Part shown: one piece after another, positions 1 through 11,200 of the stretch
Numbering within the stretch: the stretch's first letter is position 1
Layout of the letters: each line of letters begins with the position of its first letter
Assembly: GCF_000005505.3 (NCBI RefSeq)
Contig: NC_016133.3
Location: 57,191,237 to 57,255,236, forward strand
DNA length: 64,000 nucleotides
DNA from: Brachypodium distachyon
Lineage: Eukaryota; Streptophyta; Magnoliopsida; Poales; Poaceae
Direction of reading: 5' to 3'
Translations under genes and position numbers: made by a program
Notes under the pieces: generated by a model
What the model saw: the letters and a program-made list of their open reading frames with translations, nothing else
Database searches by the model: none
What the model was told of the DNA's origin: nothing

Positions 1-1100
1 TTCTGTCATCTACCAGTTTATATTGCACGCCAGCTTCATTATCTGGATCATGCCCAAGCACGCAATGTAGTAATAGCAATGTGTTGCTTGGTAATGTGAG
101 CACCCACGCAACAAGTGCAGGCTGCAACGTTTCTTCTTGCGGCTATGGAGGTTTTATCAATGGAACTATTACCACTTTGTAAGCAAGATGTTGCATAATT
201 GGTTAAGTTTATCACAACTTTCTGCGATGAAGACTGTTAAAATTTGCTTTTCTTTTGCAGGCTAAACACTGGTCTTCAACCCAAATGCCCAGGTAACTGT
301 TGTTGCTGTAATGCTTTGTCTGCATAATTGCTTCCAAGGCTGTGAAAGCATTACGTTCCTTCCTTTTAGACTCTTCAAAACTATTACTAGTATGAAAGAT
401 TTTCGAGTAGGCAAAGGCATGCATTTTCGTTTTCAATCTGAACACTCCATGAATCTGCCACTTCCCTTTTAAAGCATACACTTCAATGTTGGAACTGTAT
501 CACCAGAATTTATCTGTACATACAGAGAAGCAAGTGTTGCAACGCGCATTACACGCAAATGCATGGTTCACACAACCAACATCATACTTCCTGAATGAAT
601 ACAGCTAAGCTTTAACTCTGAAAAACTTCAGATTACTCAACACTAAGCCCGGCAAGGTCTTTAAATTGAAACACTGGTAATAGTACTCTTTTTTTGTTTA
701 TGATTGCATCTGATGTCTCTCCTTCAGCTCATTTGACCAGCATAGCAAGGTTTACTTTGATATATCTCTTGTTTCTAACAGTTCCTTCCACGCAGGGCCC
801 CATCAATTCCCTGTGCTCACAGACCCACCTAGGACGGTGAACCATGATTCGGCGTTTCTTCCTCCATTGTCCGCACCAGGACCCGCAGAAGCCGGTGGTG
901 TCTTTCCTGGGCCAAGCTCATCGGGCAAAGGAGCACCAAGCTCGTCGGTGCAAGGAGGGTCCTTCAAATTCCCCAGAGTTCCTCCGACGCATGGGCATGG
1001 CCCACCTGGAAGCGTCTCGGAGGCACCGCCTCTCTTGAGCAAGCCGCAGCAGATCCTATCCAGCTTCATTTTTTGTCTACTCCTCCACTTCCACATGTGA
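1..1100 (+). CDS. LysM-domain GPI-anchored protein, C-terminal part (5' end outside window)
   Basis: This is the 3' end of a gene of the plant LYM/LYP/CEBiP type, cell-surface proteins that bind chitin or peptidoglycan fragments through LysM domains. Three exons are seen: 1-178, 261-292 and 796-1100. The junctions are GT-AG and in phase (TT|G gives Leu, G|GG gives Gly). The first exon encodes a cysteine-rich segment with the family pattern GCNVSSCGYGGFINGTI, followed by LLNTGLQPKCPG from the tiny 32-base exon. The last exon is rich in Pro, Gly and Ser and ends in a short hydrophobic stretch (SSFIFCLLLHF), as expected for a GPI-attachment signal. The LysM repeats themselves lie upstream of the window, so receptor subtype (LYP4/6-like or CEBiP-like) cannot be decided. 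The stop codon is at 1098-1100, and 3' UTR probably follows to around 1500. Confidence 0.82.
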
Positions 1101-4100
1101 ATCACGCCATGTCAAGAGTTTTCTTAGTTGTATTGTGCAGTAACTGTAAACTGCCAGTAGCCTCATTTGGGCAGGCAAGTGGACAGTAGCCATGTTTTTG
1201 CAGCTCCTTGTTCTTTCTAATTCTTGGGGCATCATCACTTGTGACTTTGTTTCATGGGATCTCCCGGCTGCTGATCTGCTGTACACAAGCAGAATCTCCA
1301 AAGCTGTCCTAGTCTGCAGCCTTTGCAGCACGTAAAACGGTGAAATTGTCCCTCCATCAAGAATTCAAGATCACATTTCCTTCTAGAGCAGCCATGCATG
1401 TAGTACAAGCTGCTTTTCACGAGGCCACTTTCGCCGGGTTCAGAAAAGAAATCCCCCAGTGTGTATGTACTGATTGCGCCACTACAAAGCAATTCTGAGG
1501 CATGTGTTATCTGCTTTCTTGCATGCTGATCTCTTCATTGTCCTTCTCTTTGACGGTTTGACTTCACCTTTCGGATCAAATTCTCCTCCCCCCTGCATGT
1601 CCAGCTCCTCACGCTTTATTAACTACATGGAGCTTTCAGCTGAGCACATTTTCATCATGCGAGCATGCCAAATGGACTGGTGGGCGGTGTGTCACATTGT
1701 GATCTCTGCGTATTTGCGTGGCCAAGTTTAGCCGGCCGGAAATGCAGCATACATCTCACACTCCAACCAACCAAATCCACAGGAATAGGGTCGAGAATAG
1801 GGCCACGCGCAGCCGTATCTGGTGGGACAAGTGAAATGCCACTGCTTCCGTGCTCTCTCGAAATCCATTGCTCCCGGTTTCTCGCGTAACGGCTGAAAAA
1901 GAAAAATCAAAGAACCACAGTTTTTTTTGGCATCCGTAACAAGAAACCACACTTGCCGCTAATCACGTCAAGTAACCACAACTTCTGCTACTGTTTGTTG
2001 CTTATTTCCTGCTAAATATGTCTTCGTGTGGTTACTGGTTTCAAAAAATCAGCTGGCATGACATGAATTATTTCTCCTACTCTTAATAGGACCGTACGTA
2101 GGACCACCGCATCACCGTAATCTGCTGGGAGAAGTGAAATGCCATTGCTCTTTCCTCCGATGTCCTCTTCTCCTCCAAACACTTCGCATTTCACGAGCAT
2201 CGCAGGCGCCGCCAGGATGCAACAAGTGGCTGTTGACTCCAAATCCTTTGCGAAAAAAAAAATGCTCCGAACAACACGATCGATCGGTGCTGCGAAGCCG
2301 GAATAAAAATTGGGGACACGCGAGGAATAATGCTACTCCTACTACTGTTGCGAGATGCATGTGTCGCCACCAATTAGCCGATCCGTGTAAAGGGTGATAA
2401 GCATACTTTGGAGAGTGTTTCTGGCTTATCGCCTTAAGATGCCGCCGCACCGCACGTGGTCGTTATCCAAATCTGGCAACGATTGCAATCCCTCGATATA
2501 TAATTGAGATGACTAAATCAATACACCCTACAACGCTATGCTAGCGTCCTGCAATACGTATGGATTGATGATGCTTGTCACTAGGAATTTGATTTATTTT
2601 TATTCGGATTTCAAGTGATCACGTACTGTTCCGGCTCCTGTCTTGTTAGTCGATTGCCTGTTGCCCAACTCGATGGCGCACTTGGCCTTGCCTTGACCTG
2701 ACTAAGCTAGAGGACTCCTCCGTACGTGCCTTTTGGGACCGGACTCGTGCTGTAGTTTCCTACAGCTACAGTAGTGCCACCGTGCGTGCTCCATCGTCGA
2801 TTGATTGACAGACAGATCGCACGTACCGTCAGCTCCCAGCGTCCTGTAGTTTCCCGTCAAATCTTTGGCCATACAAAAGCAGCAGAGAACTTGTTCACGT
2901 GGTCTACAATTTCAAAAGCGATCACTGTTCAATTGCGTCCCTCGTCAGCCTACCATCTTGACAGACCCGACGGTGTAAGAGGTAGATACTACATAACATA
3001 CTGGACTTCGTTTTGTTTTGGCACCTCTTGCTAGTATCGTGAGAGAGCTATAGCGTATAGCAGCACTAGAAGTTCCTGTTTGTAAGTACGAACGTCCCCA
3101 TCGGACGTGTAGGTAGCCCTCCTTTAGGAACCTCCAGTGACAAGCTAGATGGCCTAATTCAGTCAAGTTTCTTTTCACAAGCTACTAGCTAGGAGTCCTG
3201 AATATTCTTCAGTAAAATACACGCTAAGTGCTGAGTAGCAAGTGCGCCTGCACGGCTGAGATCGCGACGAGCCGTCCAATGACAACTCGTTACGCGCCGG
3301 CGGGGCTTCCAAAAATTCCGATCTCTCCACTCGGGCCGATTAGACAAACATAGAAGCAGCCCGTACGTGCGTTCGTGCGGCCGGCCGGTCACCTCTGTCG
3401 TCGATCGCCGTTGCTTACTGCTCACTCCGTTTCAAAAATATCGTCCATTTTGTTCTAGGCTACATTTTTTATGGATCGTAGGAAATAAAACGTAGGATAA
3501 ATCTTAATATAATATAACGAATGAATGATAAAATGTACTCCGTAGTGCGGAGTGTAAAATTTTAACCGGAGTAAACACTGTCATAGGTAACTCTCAATAA
3601 TCCTGAAAAAAAAAAGATAACTCTCTATAAAATTATGTGTCTGGAAGATGACATTGTCATATTTTAGAAGATTTTTTTTTCATAACTACTCCATTGTCCT
3701 GGGTTGGAACAGATCAGTGGCCCCTCTTGGTCGTCAAAGGGGATAAATACTCGAATTATAAAGCACAAAAGAGACAAAAGCGACCCCGAAAGGACCAACC
3801 GGCAAGCAACCGGGGTTACAAAAATATTTGAGACCGCCAGACGAGTGGTGAATTTTTGTACTAGCACTGGAAGCTGGTCCGACCATTGTTTACTCCGTAA
3901 AGCAGCTCAAGTGCTCACTTACGTTCGTACGCAAATCAAATGGAAGCCGTACTGGAATGTCCTGCAAGCTGCAGCTGGGTGGGGGCAGCTAGCGTGGTAC
4001 GGCTTTTTGTACCAGTGGACGATTATGCGACCGTCGACGGTCGCTTATAAGGAATAGTTATATACGGTGACTTGTTGAGACGGGGAATTCGATCGGCAAT

Positions 4101-4622
4101 TGCGTGCTGCGTATAGCCATTAGCTGGATAAACCGGCTCCTAGTTACTTCGTAAGGCTACCGATTTAACGGAAGCTATTGATTATTCTCACATGTCCATA
4201 TCAGCATATCATGCACGTACTAAAGTACTTGCAATTGTGTAAATACTGTATAGAACCAACTTGCATGTCAACATAAATAAAAAAGTTCTTGCATGTCAAA
4301 CAATATTAAAGATTTGAAGGCTCGATTTATGGTTGCCAAACTTACTTGAGATACAATGTGAACTTAGTTATTTTATAATCCATCATTAGCCAGACGATCA
4401 AATAAACAAAAGTTGGTTGGCTAAATGAGGTTATCATCATATATACACCTCAATATCAATATCAAATTGGGCCGTAATCTCAATATTGTTTGTACGATTA
4501 CAGTGTATGTCAAGATTGGGTATTGCAGTGAATTCCCCTAAGCAACAGATGGTGTATAGTAGGGCCTAGCCGTTTTTAGGGCAATTTGGAAGCAAAAAAC
4601 ATTGTCCCAACGAGTGCCCTGT
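1101..4622. other. Intergenic region, no gene recognised
   Basis: No coding region is supported here; the open frames are short and show no family motif. The first few hundred bases are probably 3' UTR of the LysM gene. A degenerate motif of about 35 bases occurs at 1813-1847 and again at 2117-2150, both containing GGGA(C/G)AAGTGAAATGCCA. From about 3421 the sequence becomes AT-rich and begins with a Stowaway-like string (CTCACTCCGTTTCAAAAATA), but I could not find a matching opposite end, so this is at most a decayed MITE half. Confidence 0.5.
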
Positions 4623-4785
4623 CACTACCAGGATTACATAGTTCAGCGACGGTGCAAAACCGTCAGAAATAACCCCAAAACCCGACACAGATGGTATTCG
4701 TGTCGGTCAACCATCACGCAAATACTGTGAGAACTGGAGCGTCGGGGAAAAAGCACCGTCACTGAACCCTGTGATCCTGGTAGTG
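4623..4785. mobile_element. CACTA-type MITE
   Basis: This 163-bp element starts CACTACCAGGAT and ends ATCCTGGTAGTG. The two ends form an inverted repeat of about 33 bp that extends inward to GACGGTGC, with roughly four mismatches. The CACTA start is the signature of the CACTA (En/Spm) superfamily. A 3-bp target duplication is expected, but the flanks (TGT and ATG) do not match, so it has decayed or the ends are shifted by a base; the inverted repeat can be extended by one more base pair. There is no coding capacity, so it would depend on a transposase elsewhere. Confidence 0.72.
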
Positions 4786-6075
4786 ATGCAAATTTAGGGT
4801 AATAAAGTCGTGCCCTAAAACAATCTTCGGGCGCACGCAGCCCAACCCAACTGAAACTCTTGCCCCTCCTCACCGTTGGATCTTATGTTGGGCGCCCTAT
4901 TCTACATCATATATGTTATAACAACAAAAACTTGATGCCATAAAACTTTTTTGGGTGCACTAGTGTACATCATCTATTGGAGATGCTCTTAATTATGTTT
5001 ACTCCATCTTTTTTTGTCTATTTTCGTTGTTCAACCTCTCAAAAAAAAATCTTGCTTGTCGTGTTTATTACCATGATAGATTATAAAATACTAAGCCTAA
5101 GTTGCAAAGAGTTAGCAAGATATGTTTATGTTATGTCATTGAGTGCGCAAAGTTAAAGTATAATCAGTAAAAAAAAACTGACGATCTGTTACGTTCAAAA
5201 GCCTTGTACCACTGAAACTGTATCTGTCTGTCTACGAAATATGGTGGGGTTGGATGGTGTGGTCTGCGTGTGCAGCAGCATGCTTTGCTTGGAGAAAGTG
5301 GCGTATCTAGAGGCCGGCGGGTTTGGAATAATCAAGAAAGAAAGGAGAGAGAGACAAAGCTATGGAAGATGTAACGGGGATCGGGCCTCTCGATCAGATC
5401 CTTGCTGCATGCCTGTCGGTCCTCTTTCTCCGTCTCTCCTTGTTCCAAACTGAAGGACGACACGCCATGAATCCACCGGCAGAAAGAACCTCGACACCGG
5501 AAAAATTCAGGACCCAATCATGATCATTCATTGGAATACCTGATGCTATGTACCGGCCGGTGCAGCTCGATCGATGATGGGCTTGATCAAAAGGGGAAAT
5601 TAAAGCGACAAGAGATCGATCTGTACGCTTGTCCAGCTTAATTAGTCGAGGCCTGGTCGATATGATGTCTCTCAGTTCCCGACTTGCTTGATCGCTTGTT
5701 TGGTGTCTTAATCGATGATGCAAAAATTGTTTGCAGAAGACAGAGGGAGATTAATCAGGCAAATCAAGCAGGCCGTGGAGGGAGCTGTACAGGGACTGTG
5801 GGATTCAAGTGTTAATTATACATCCGTCGACTGTTAATCTAGTATCCATAACTACATGCATCTGCAAAATTCAAAAGGAGAAGAAAAGAAGGCCCAATCC
5901 AAAACCATAACCAATACGGGGATCCTCCCAAGACTAATCAATCACCTACTGCCTCTCCTCTCCAGAGATCTCTCTCTTCCCTCTCTGTGTACACTCGTAC
6001 CGTACTCTGTGTCGTCTCCGGCTCCGGCCTGCACATGGACTCGCACCGTGGTCGAGCTTCGATTCGGTCGGTCCA
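4786..6075. other. Intergenic region and probable SAUR 3' UTR
   Basis: I see no supported gene. The stretch 4870-5200 is AT-rich with several poly(A) and poly(T) runs. The bases immediately below 6076 are expected to be 3' UTR of the minus-strand SAUR gene. Confidence 0.45.
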
Positions 6076-6423
6076 TCACGAGGTGACTTTGGCGCGGGTG
6101 CACGGGGACAAGGAGTGGTGGTGTTGCCCGGCGTGCACGCGGTGCGAGGAGGAATTGGAGGAAGCCGTGTGATCGCGGTCGACCCGGGCGCGGAGGCGGA
6201 GGAAGTCGTCGACGGAGCAAGGGAGGCGGAGCGGGCCGGGGGACGAGTCGTAGCCGTAGGCGTCCCTGGCCTGTTCCAGCAGCCGCTGGAACACCGGGTG
6301 GTAGAGATACGCGATGGGGATCACGAACCGCCTGAACCCGTTGTCGACGTCGCCGCCGACGCGCACCGCCAGCCAGCCCTTCTTCACCTTCCCCGCCTTC
6401 TTCTCCTGCTGCTCCCCCTGCAT
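6076..6423 (-). CDS. SAUR-family auxin-responsive protein
   Basis: This is a single-exon gene of 115 residues. Members of this family (Small Auxin Up RNA) promote cell expansion, and many act by inhibiting PP2C.D phosphatases that restrain the plasma-membrane proton pump. The SAUR core is clear: KKGWLAVRVGG at residues 14-24, RRFVIPIAYLYHPVFQRLLE at about 31-50, then GPLRLPCSVDDFLRL at about 63-77. The open frame runs upstream to 6546, but ATG 6421-6423 (MQGEQQEKK) fits the usual short basic SAUR N-terminus and lies about 75 bp below a good TATA box. The tail after residue 85 is rich in Ser and His and not conserved. The small, intronless form is typical of the family. Confidence 0.9.
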   Translation of the reverse strand: MQGEQQEKKAGKVKKGWLAVRVGGDVDNGFRRFVIPIAYLYHPVFQRLLEQARDAYGYDSSPGPLRLPCSVDDFLRLRARVDRDHTASSNSSSHRVHAGQHHHSLSPCTRAKVTS

Positions 6424-6498
6424 GACGATGTCTAAGCGCCCGGGAGTATGTCGGCAGTGTTGTGTGGTGTGGTTCTGGGCACTCGATCGGGCCGGGAA

Positions 6499-6505
6499 TT
6501 TTATA
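6499..6505 (-). promoter_or_regulatory. TATA box of the SAUR gene
   Basis: On the minus strand the sequence reads TATAAAA inside CAAGCTATAAAATTCCC. It lies about 75-80 bp upstream of the chosen SAUR start codon, which would leave a 5' leader of roughly 45-50 bases. It supports the choice of ATG at 6423 over an upstream start. Confidence 0.6.
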
Positions 6506-7850
6506 GCTTGGAGCAACCCAAGTGCCGGTGTACGTACGTACTGCACGGTCCTTTGCTACGGAAGCTTGATTGGCTCCCGTGTCGGGCGGAGATGAGTAGC
6601 GCTAGTACTGCGTCGCTGACACGGCGGTCCGTGTTAAACTGGGAATATAATCGGGTTACGGCGTCAGTGTCGTGGGTCAGGCTTCCATGTCGGATTCGTC
6701 TCGGGTCAGGCGGGGCTGAGGTGGGCTGTACGTATGGTGGGTTCTTCAAGTGGTAGGCGCGATGGATGTGTGATTTGGGAACAATTGGACGCACGGATGA
6801 CAGAGCCGTCCGAGTCTTCCTTTGGTCGTCTCGTGCCGTGGGGTTGGCCCACGGGGAATTTTGATCGGCGGAGTGGAGTCAGGGAATAACTTGTTGCTGT
6901 GTACGTGCCGCCCACGAGAGAGATTGAGATTGGTTTCTGGTGGAGCGGATGAGAGGCAGGGCGCTTAATGCACGGTCTCTCTCTAGCTTTGCACAACATA
7001 GGCTTGCTGGCTCGTTGCTGTTGATCTGGATTTAGTTTCACTGTTTGGTTTTTTTTTTTAGCTTTCCGTCTCTCGATTAGAAGAATAGAACTGACCCTCT
7101 TCACTGTTTGGGTTTTCGGTAGGTTTGCCCGTCCACTTCCATTTGTTTTCTGCTGAGGTCGATTCATTTTCTCACTTTGTTCCGTAACATAAGCGCAAAT
7201 GACAAACAACGGAGCTTCAGGGGCGAAATACTCCATCTATCCAAGCAACGACTCACCTTCTCTGCTTGAAGGCATTGTCTTTTGAAGTAATCAGCTCTGT
7301 TGTAAGTTGATCTTAATTTATCGGTCACATTGTTGTTTAGCTATCTCTTTCAGCATATATAAATCGCAATGATTATCCGTACATGTGTGTAGTTCTCTTT
7401 GCCACCATTTCCTTCGAATGTTTGTGAAATTAATTCTGAGGTTTGAGTGAAGTTAGGTTGTCGTAAGTAAGGTGATCACATCATTCTAGGTCCAAACAAC
7501 AGGGGCCGGCTCAGCATGTGATTGATTAGCTCTGGGCACTGTTCTTTTGATACATTTTCGTTTATTCATTCGTCAAGATGAGGTGGGCCATGGAATATCT
7601 CGTGTGCTTGGAGTTTAGTTAAAACACTAGTAGCGAATGTTTCTTGCAAGAAATACACATATGCGCGCGTGATGGTTGTCTTCCTCACGGTGATCATGAT
7701 TTCCGTGAGCGTGTAGATCTTGTTTTGGATACGTATAGTAGCTTGCTTAGTTTTTCTTTTCCAAAAGGAAGAATGAATATACCGGCCTCTGCATCCTCAG
7801 TGCACACAACCAAGTTTTTATTGAAACTTACCTAAATGCTCTCGTCGGGC
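6506..7850. other. SAUR upstream region, no other gene seen
   Basis: This is the promoter-side flank of the SAUR gene. An open frame of 176 codons on the minus strand (6706-7236) has no recognisable domain and an unremarkable composition, so I treat it as chance. I see no transposon ends. Confidence 0.4.
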
Positions 7851-8740
7851 GCACACGCCGCAGAACTGTCCGATTCGCTCACGAGCGATCAATCTCTTAC
7901 CGCAACACCGCCCATCGGACAGGGATCAAGCGTACGTTTTCGGGGTGGGACCCAGATAGCTGGCGTTTCTCGAACATAATCGTGGGGATGCGCTGCTCTT
8001 CTCTTCCTCCCTCATTTCCCCCCACCCGATCCCCCACCCAATCTGTCTCCTCCGCGAAGGTGTCGAGCTCGGAGGCGATTTCGCTCAGCGGGCGTGGGCC
8101 GCCAATGCGTCGGGCCAGGAACTGGACGTGAGAGGCGCGCATCGCGCGATTCACCGAGCGGCGGCGTGGTTGGCGTCAGGTTTCTCCGCGGCGACGAAGC
8201 CTTGCGCACAGGTGAGTTCGATAGGGTTTGGGGTGGCCGCGCGGGGGAGTGGCGGAACGGCATGTTGCGGGGTTAGGTACGGGAGCGGGGGTGGCGGGCG
8301 CGCGTGCGTATTTGTTGTGTATCGCAAAGAGATTTGACAGAGTGGAGTTGAGCACTGCATCGTACTCTAGGCTTGAGCTTCGTGTGTATTCGTGCAAATC
8401 ACGCAGTGTTTGATCCCTCGCGGTAGTTGATTTTTGTTGCGAGAGGGGTTGCAGATTAGGCTGGTTGTTTCTAATCTCTCCACAGCAGCTGCTGTTTTGT
8501 TGCTTTTCTGCCGTTCTGGGGGCAGATTTTTGGGGCAAATCACGCATATATTGGTTGCTCTGGCCACCGGTGTCCTCCTCTGGCGCAGGGAACGGATCCC
8601 CCGATGCCTTCCTTCTCTCCCTCGACGCTGCCCCAATCTCCCTCTGCCCATGCTCCAGCCGCTATTGACTTCCCGCCGCCCACTGCGCCACTGAGGTCCG
8701 GCCGCCATGTTCTGCCTCCAGTCAACAGCTAGAGCCTAGA
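7851..8740. other. GC-rich CpG-rich island resembling an orphan 5' gene end
   Basis: After an AT-rich flank the sequence turns GC- and CpG-rich, with C-rich leader-like stretches (8000-8050). Around 8210 it carries a good plus-strand splice donor (GCGCACAG|GTGAGTTCG), then further GC-rich blocks to about 8740. It looks like the promoter, first exon and first intron of a plant gene. No open frame in it has a recognisable protein family, and downstream sequence decays into AT-rich repeats. It could be a gene relic, a captured gene 5' end inside a transposon, or a non-coding transcript. Confidence 0.35.
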
Positions 8741-9035
8741 GCAGCTCACGTTGGTCAGCTATCCCACCTGTGCACGCCGGCAAGGTGGACACTGCCCCGA
8801 CCGTGACATCAGCCCTCTGCTCCCCTGACTTCCATTCTCTGTTCCTTCTCCTCTTTCTCTTTGTTTCATTTTCTTTTTTTCTGAAATTGTCTCAAATCGG
8901 TGATGTTAATAAGTGATTATAGATTGTAGCAATCAGCCGAAGAAGACCTCAGGCTGTAGATTTATTTTTGTGCTTTCTAAGATACATTGTCGTAGGATTT
9001 GAGTAATAAGATGGGGCCATGGAATTTTTTCCTTT

Positions 9036-9640
9036 GTCGATATACTTGCTCACCCCCACGCCTGAAGTCGTTTTTTTTATCTTAGCTAATTTAGTCGCCT
9101 TGAATTATTTTAGTAGTTGACACCTAGAAACTATAGTTGGTTCTTTTAATATAGTTGGTCATAAGCTGATATAGTCACATGCCTTAGCTAATGTAGTTGC
9201 TCTTTTAAATGCAATTTTATTTTTAGGTTAGTTTTTAGAACCTTAATTAGTTGCTTAACTATTTTATTTTGTTGCTTCTTCTTGTCGATATACTTGCCCA
9301 CCCCCATGTTTGAAGTCGCTTTTTCTAACTTAGCTAATTTAGTTGCTTTGAACTATTTTAGTTACTCACACTACAAACTATAGTTGCTTCTTTTAACATA
9401 GTCGACAGTAAGCTAATATAGTTGCGTGACTTAGCTAATGTAGTTGGGTTTTTTAATGCAACTTTATTTTTAGGTTAGTTTTTAGAACCTTAATTAGTTG
9501 CTTATCTATATTATTTCCTCGTTTCTTCTCGTCGATATACTTGCCCACTCTAGCACCTGAAGTCGCCTTTTCTAACTTGGCTAATTAATGTTCTTTGAAC
9601 TATTTTAGTTGCTCACACTAGAGACTATAGTTGACTAGAA
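9036..9640. repeat. Tandem repeat, about 247-bp period, roughly 2.5 copies
   Basis: Three successive copies begin with GTCGATATACTTGC at 9036, 9284 and 9531, so the spacing is 248 and 247 bp. Each copy then carries GAAGTCG, CTAATTTAGT, CTATAGTTG and, in the first two, ACCTTAATTAGTTGCTTA. The third copy breaks off near 9640. The sequence is AT-rich and non-coding. Confidence 0.8.
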
Positions 9641-11200
9641 ATTGCTTTATCATGGGATAAGAGCTATGTGATCCATATGCATTTTCCGCGATTCGAATGA
9701 TTAGCCCAAAAATCCATATTAGGGAAAGCGTTTTTGGAATTAGACTAGGTTAATATGACTGGATTAGGAAGTGCTCCAGGGTTAGCATGTAAATTAACGT
9801 GTTCATTTCGGTGGTAAAAGTGGAGTATGCAATTTTCTACCTATATCTAGATTGCTATTGACTGTGCTCAGTTTTTTAGAGGGGCAAATTACTATATGTG
9901 TTGATGTCAGTAAATTCAGTATACATGAATGGGAACTCTCGATTCTCAGGACTTGTTGTTAGTACTGGCCCACCTGGGTGCAGTTTTGCTAACCATATAA
10001 GCAATTTTCCCCTATTACGTTTGTGCAGAAGTTGCTTATAATTTTAGGAGTTGGCTCATTGTGCATGGTACTTGAATAGGAGTTGCATGATCCAATAGAC
10101 AAACCATTGATTAGGAGTTGTTTCCGTTGTCCATCTTTACAAATTAGAAGTTGCACTAGCTAATCAAACCATATTCTTGTTCTATAATTGGAGTTGCGTC
10201 ACTGATGAGACAAACCATTGAGTAGGAGTTTCTTTTTTCACTGCTCACATTTTTTAATTGGGAGTTTATTATTGATTATGCAAACATTTGACTAGCAATT
10301 CCTTTGGTGTCCATTTTTTTTTTGCTGATGATGGTCCCGAAAGATACAAAACTATATTTATGCAACATTCATGTAGGGATAGCTAATAATAGAAAGATGA
10401 TAACCAACTAATTTTTTACTAGAGTGTCGCATGAGCAATTAATTTTTTTTCAAACTAGAAGTTACTAGACAAGCTTTTTTGAATATAGGTTGCTGGACCA
10501 AACACTTCTTTTCTCAGAATAATACCCCTTCCATTCCATAAAAATTGGCGCCCATTTCGTACTAATTTGACACTTTTTAGGGATCAGAGTAGTTGTTTCT
10601 GAAATTTAGTTGCTTCTGAATTTTAGAGGTGCATGACCAATTTGACTTTTTTGAACTACAAGTTGCTGGACTAACTAACCATATATTCGATTGTAAGTTG
10701 CTTACAAACAATTTTGGAATAGGAAGTTTTTTGCTTTGGCCAAAAACACCCATTCAAATAGGAATTGCTTTTGAATTTTTTTAGAAGTTGCTGGACTAAG
10801 TTTATCTGAATAGTCAGTTGCCGGACCAACCACTCCTTTAGAACAATAATTGCTTTTGAAATTTTAGAAGTCGCTGGACTAATTTGCTTCTTATAGAAAG
10901 TGTTGAGCAACTTTTACTTATGCAACTGATTTTTAAGCTAATGGGCAACTTTATTTAGTTGTTATTATGAAATCACATTAAACTCTAGGCAAACTTGCAT
11001 TTACATCTTATTGTAAAATCAAGGAGGAAAGCAATTTTATTTTCTAACTTCTCCCTACCTTTTGTTGCAGATGTGCTTTTTTGCAAGGGATGTGCAAAGA
11101 TCATAAGGGGAGTAACATCATGGGCAAGGAATGTGTGCAGCAAAAATAATACTCCGTAGAAGATTGACTACAAGGAGATCAGATTGTTCATATTAATGCA
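9641..11200. repeat. AT-rich region with a degenerate GTTGC-motif array
   Basis: From about 10020 to 10930 the short word AGTTGC, often written as GGAGTTGC, TAGAAGTTGC or AAGTTGCTGGAC, recurs every 30-70 bases, commonly followed by GACCAA or GACTAA. The same word pervades the 247-bp repeat just upstream, so both probably derive from one repetitive element. No coding region is supported. I could not find terminal inverted repeats, target duplications or a Helitron hairpin that would define the ends. Confidence 0.5.

Noticed and set aside
3421..3600. Possible Stowaway MITE starting CTCACTCCGTTTC
   Set aside because: Only one end can be seen; no inverted partner or TA duplication was found.
6706..7236. 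176-codon minus-strand frame upstream of the SAUR gene
   Set aside because: No recognisable family; it would have to overlap the SAUR promoter and has no start context or homologous motif.
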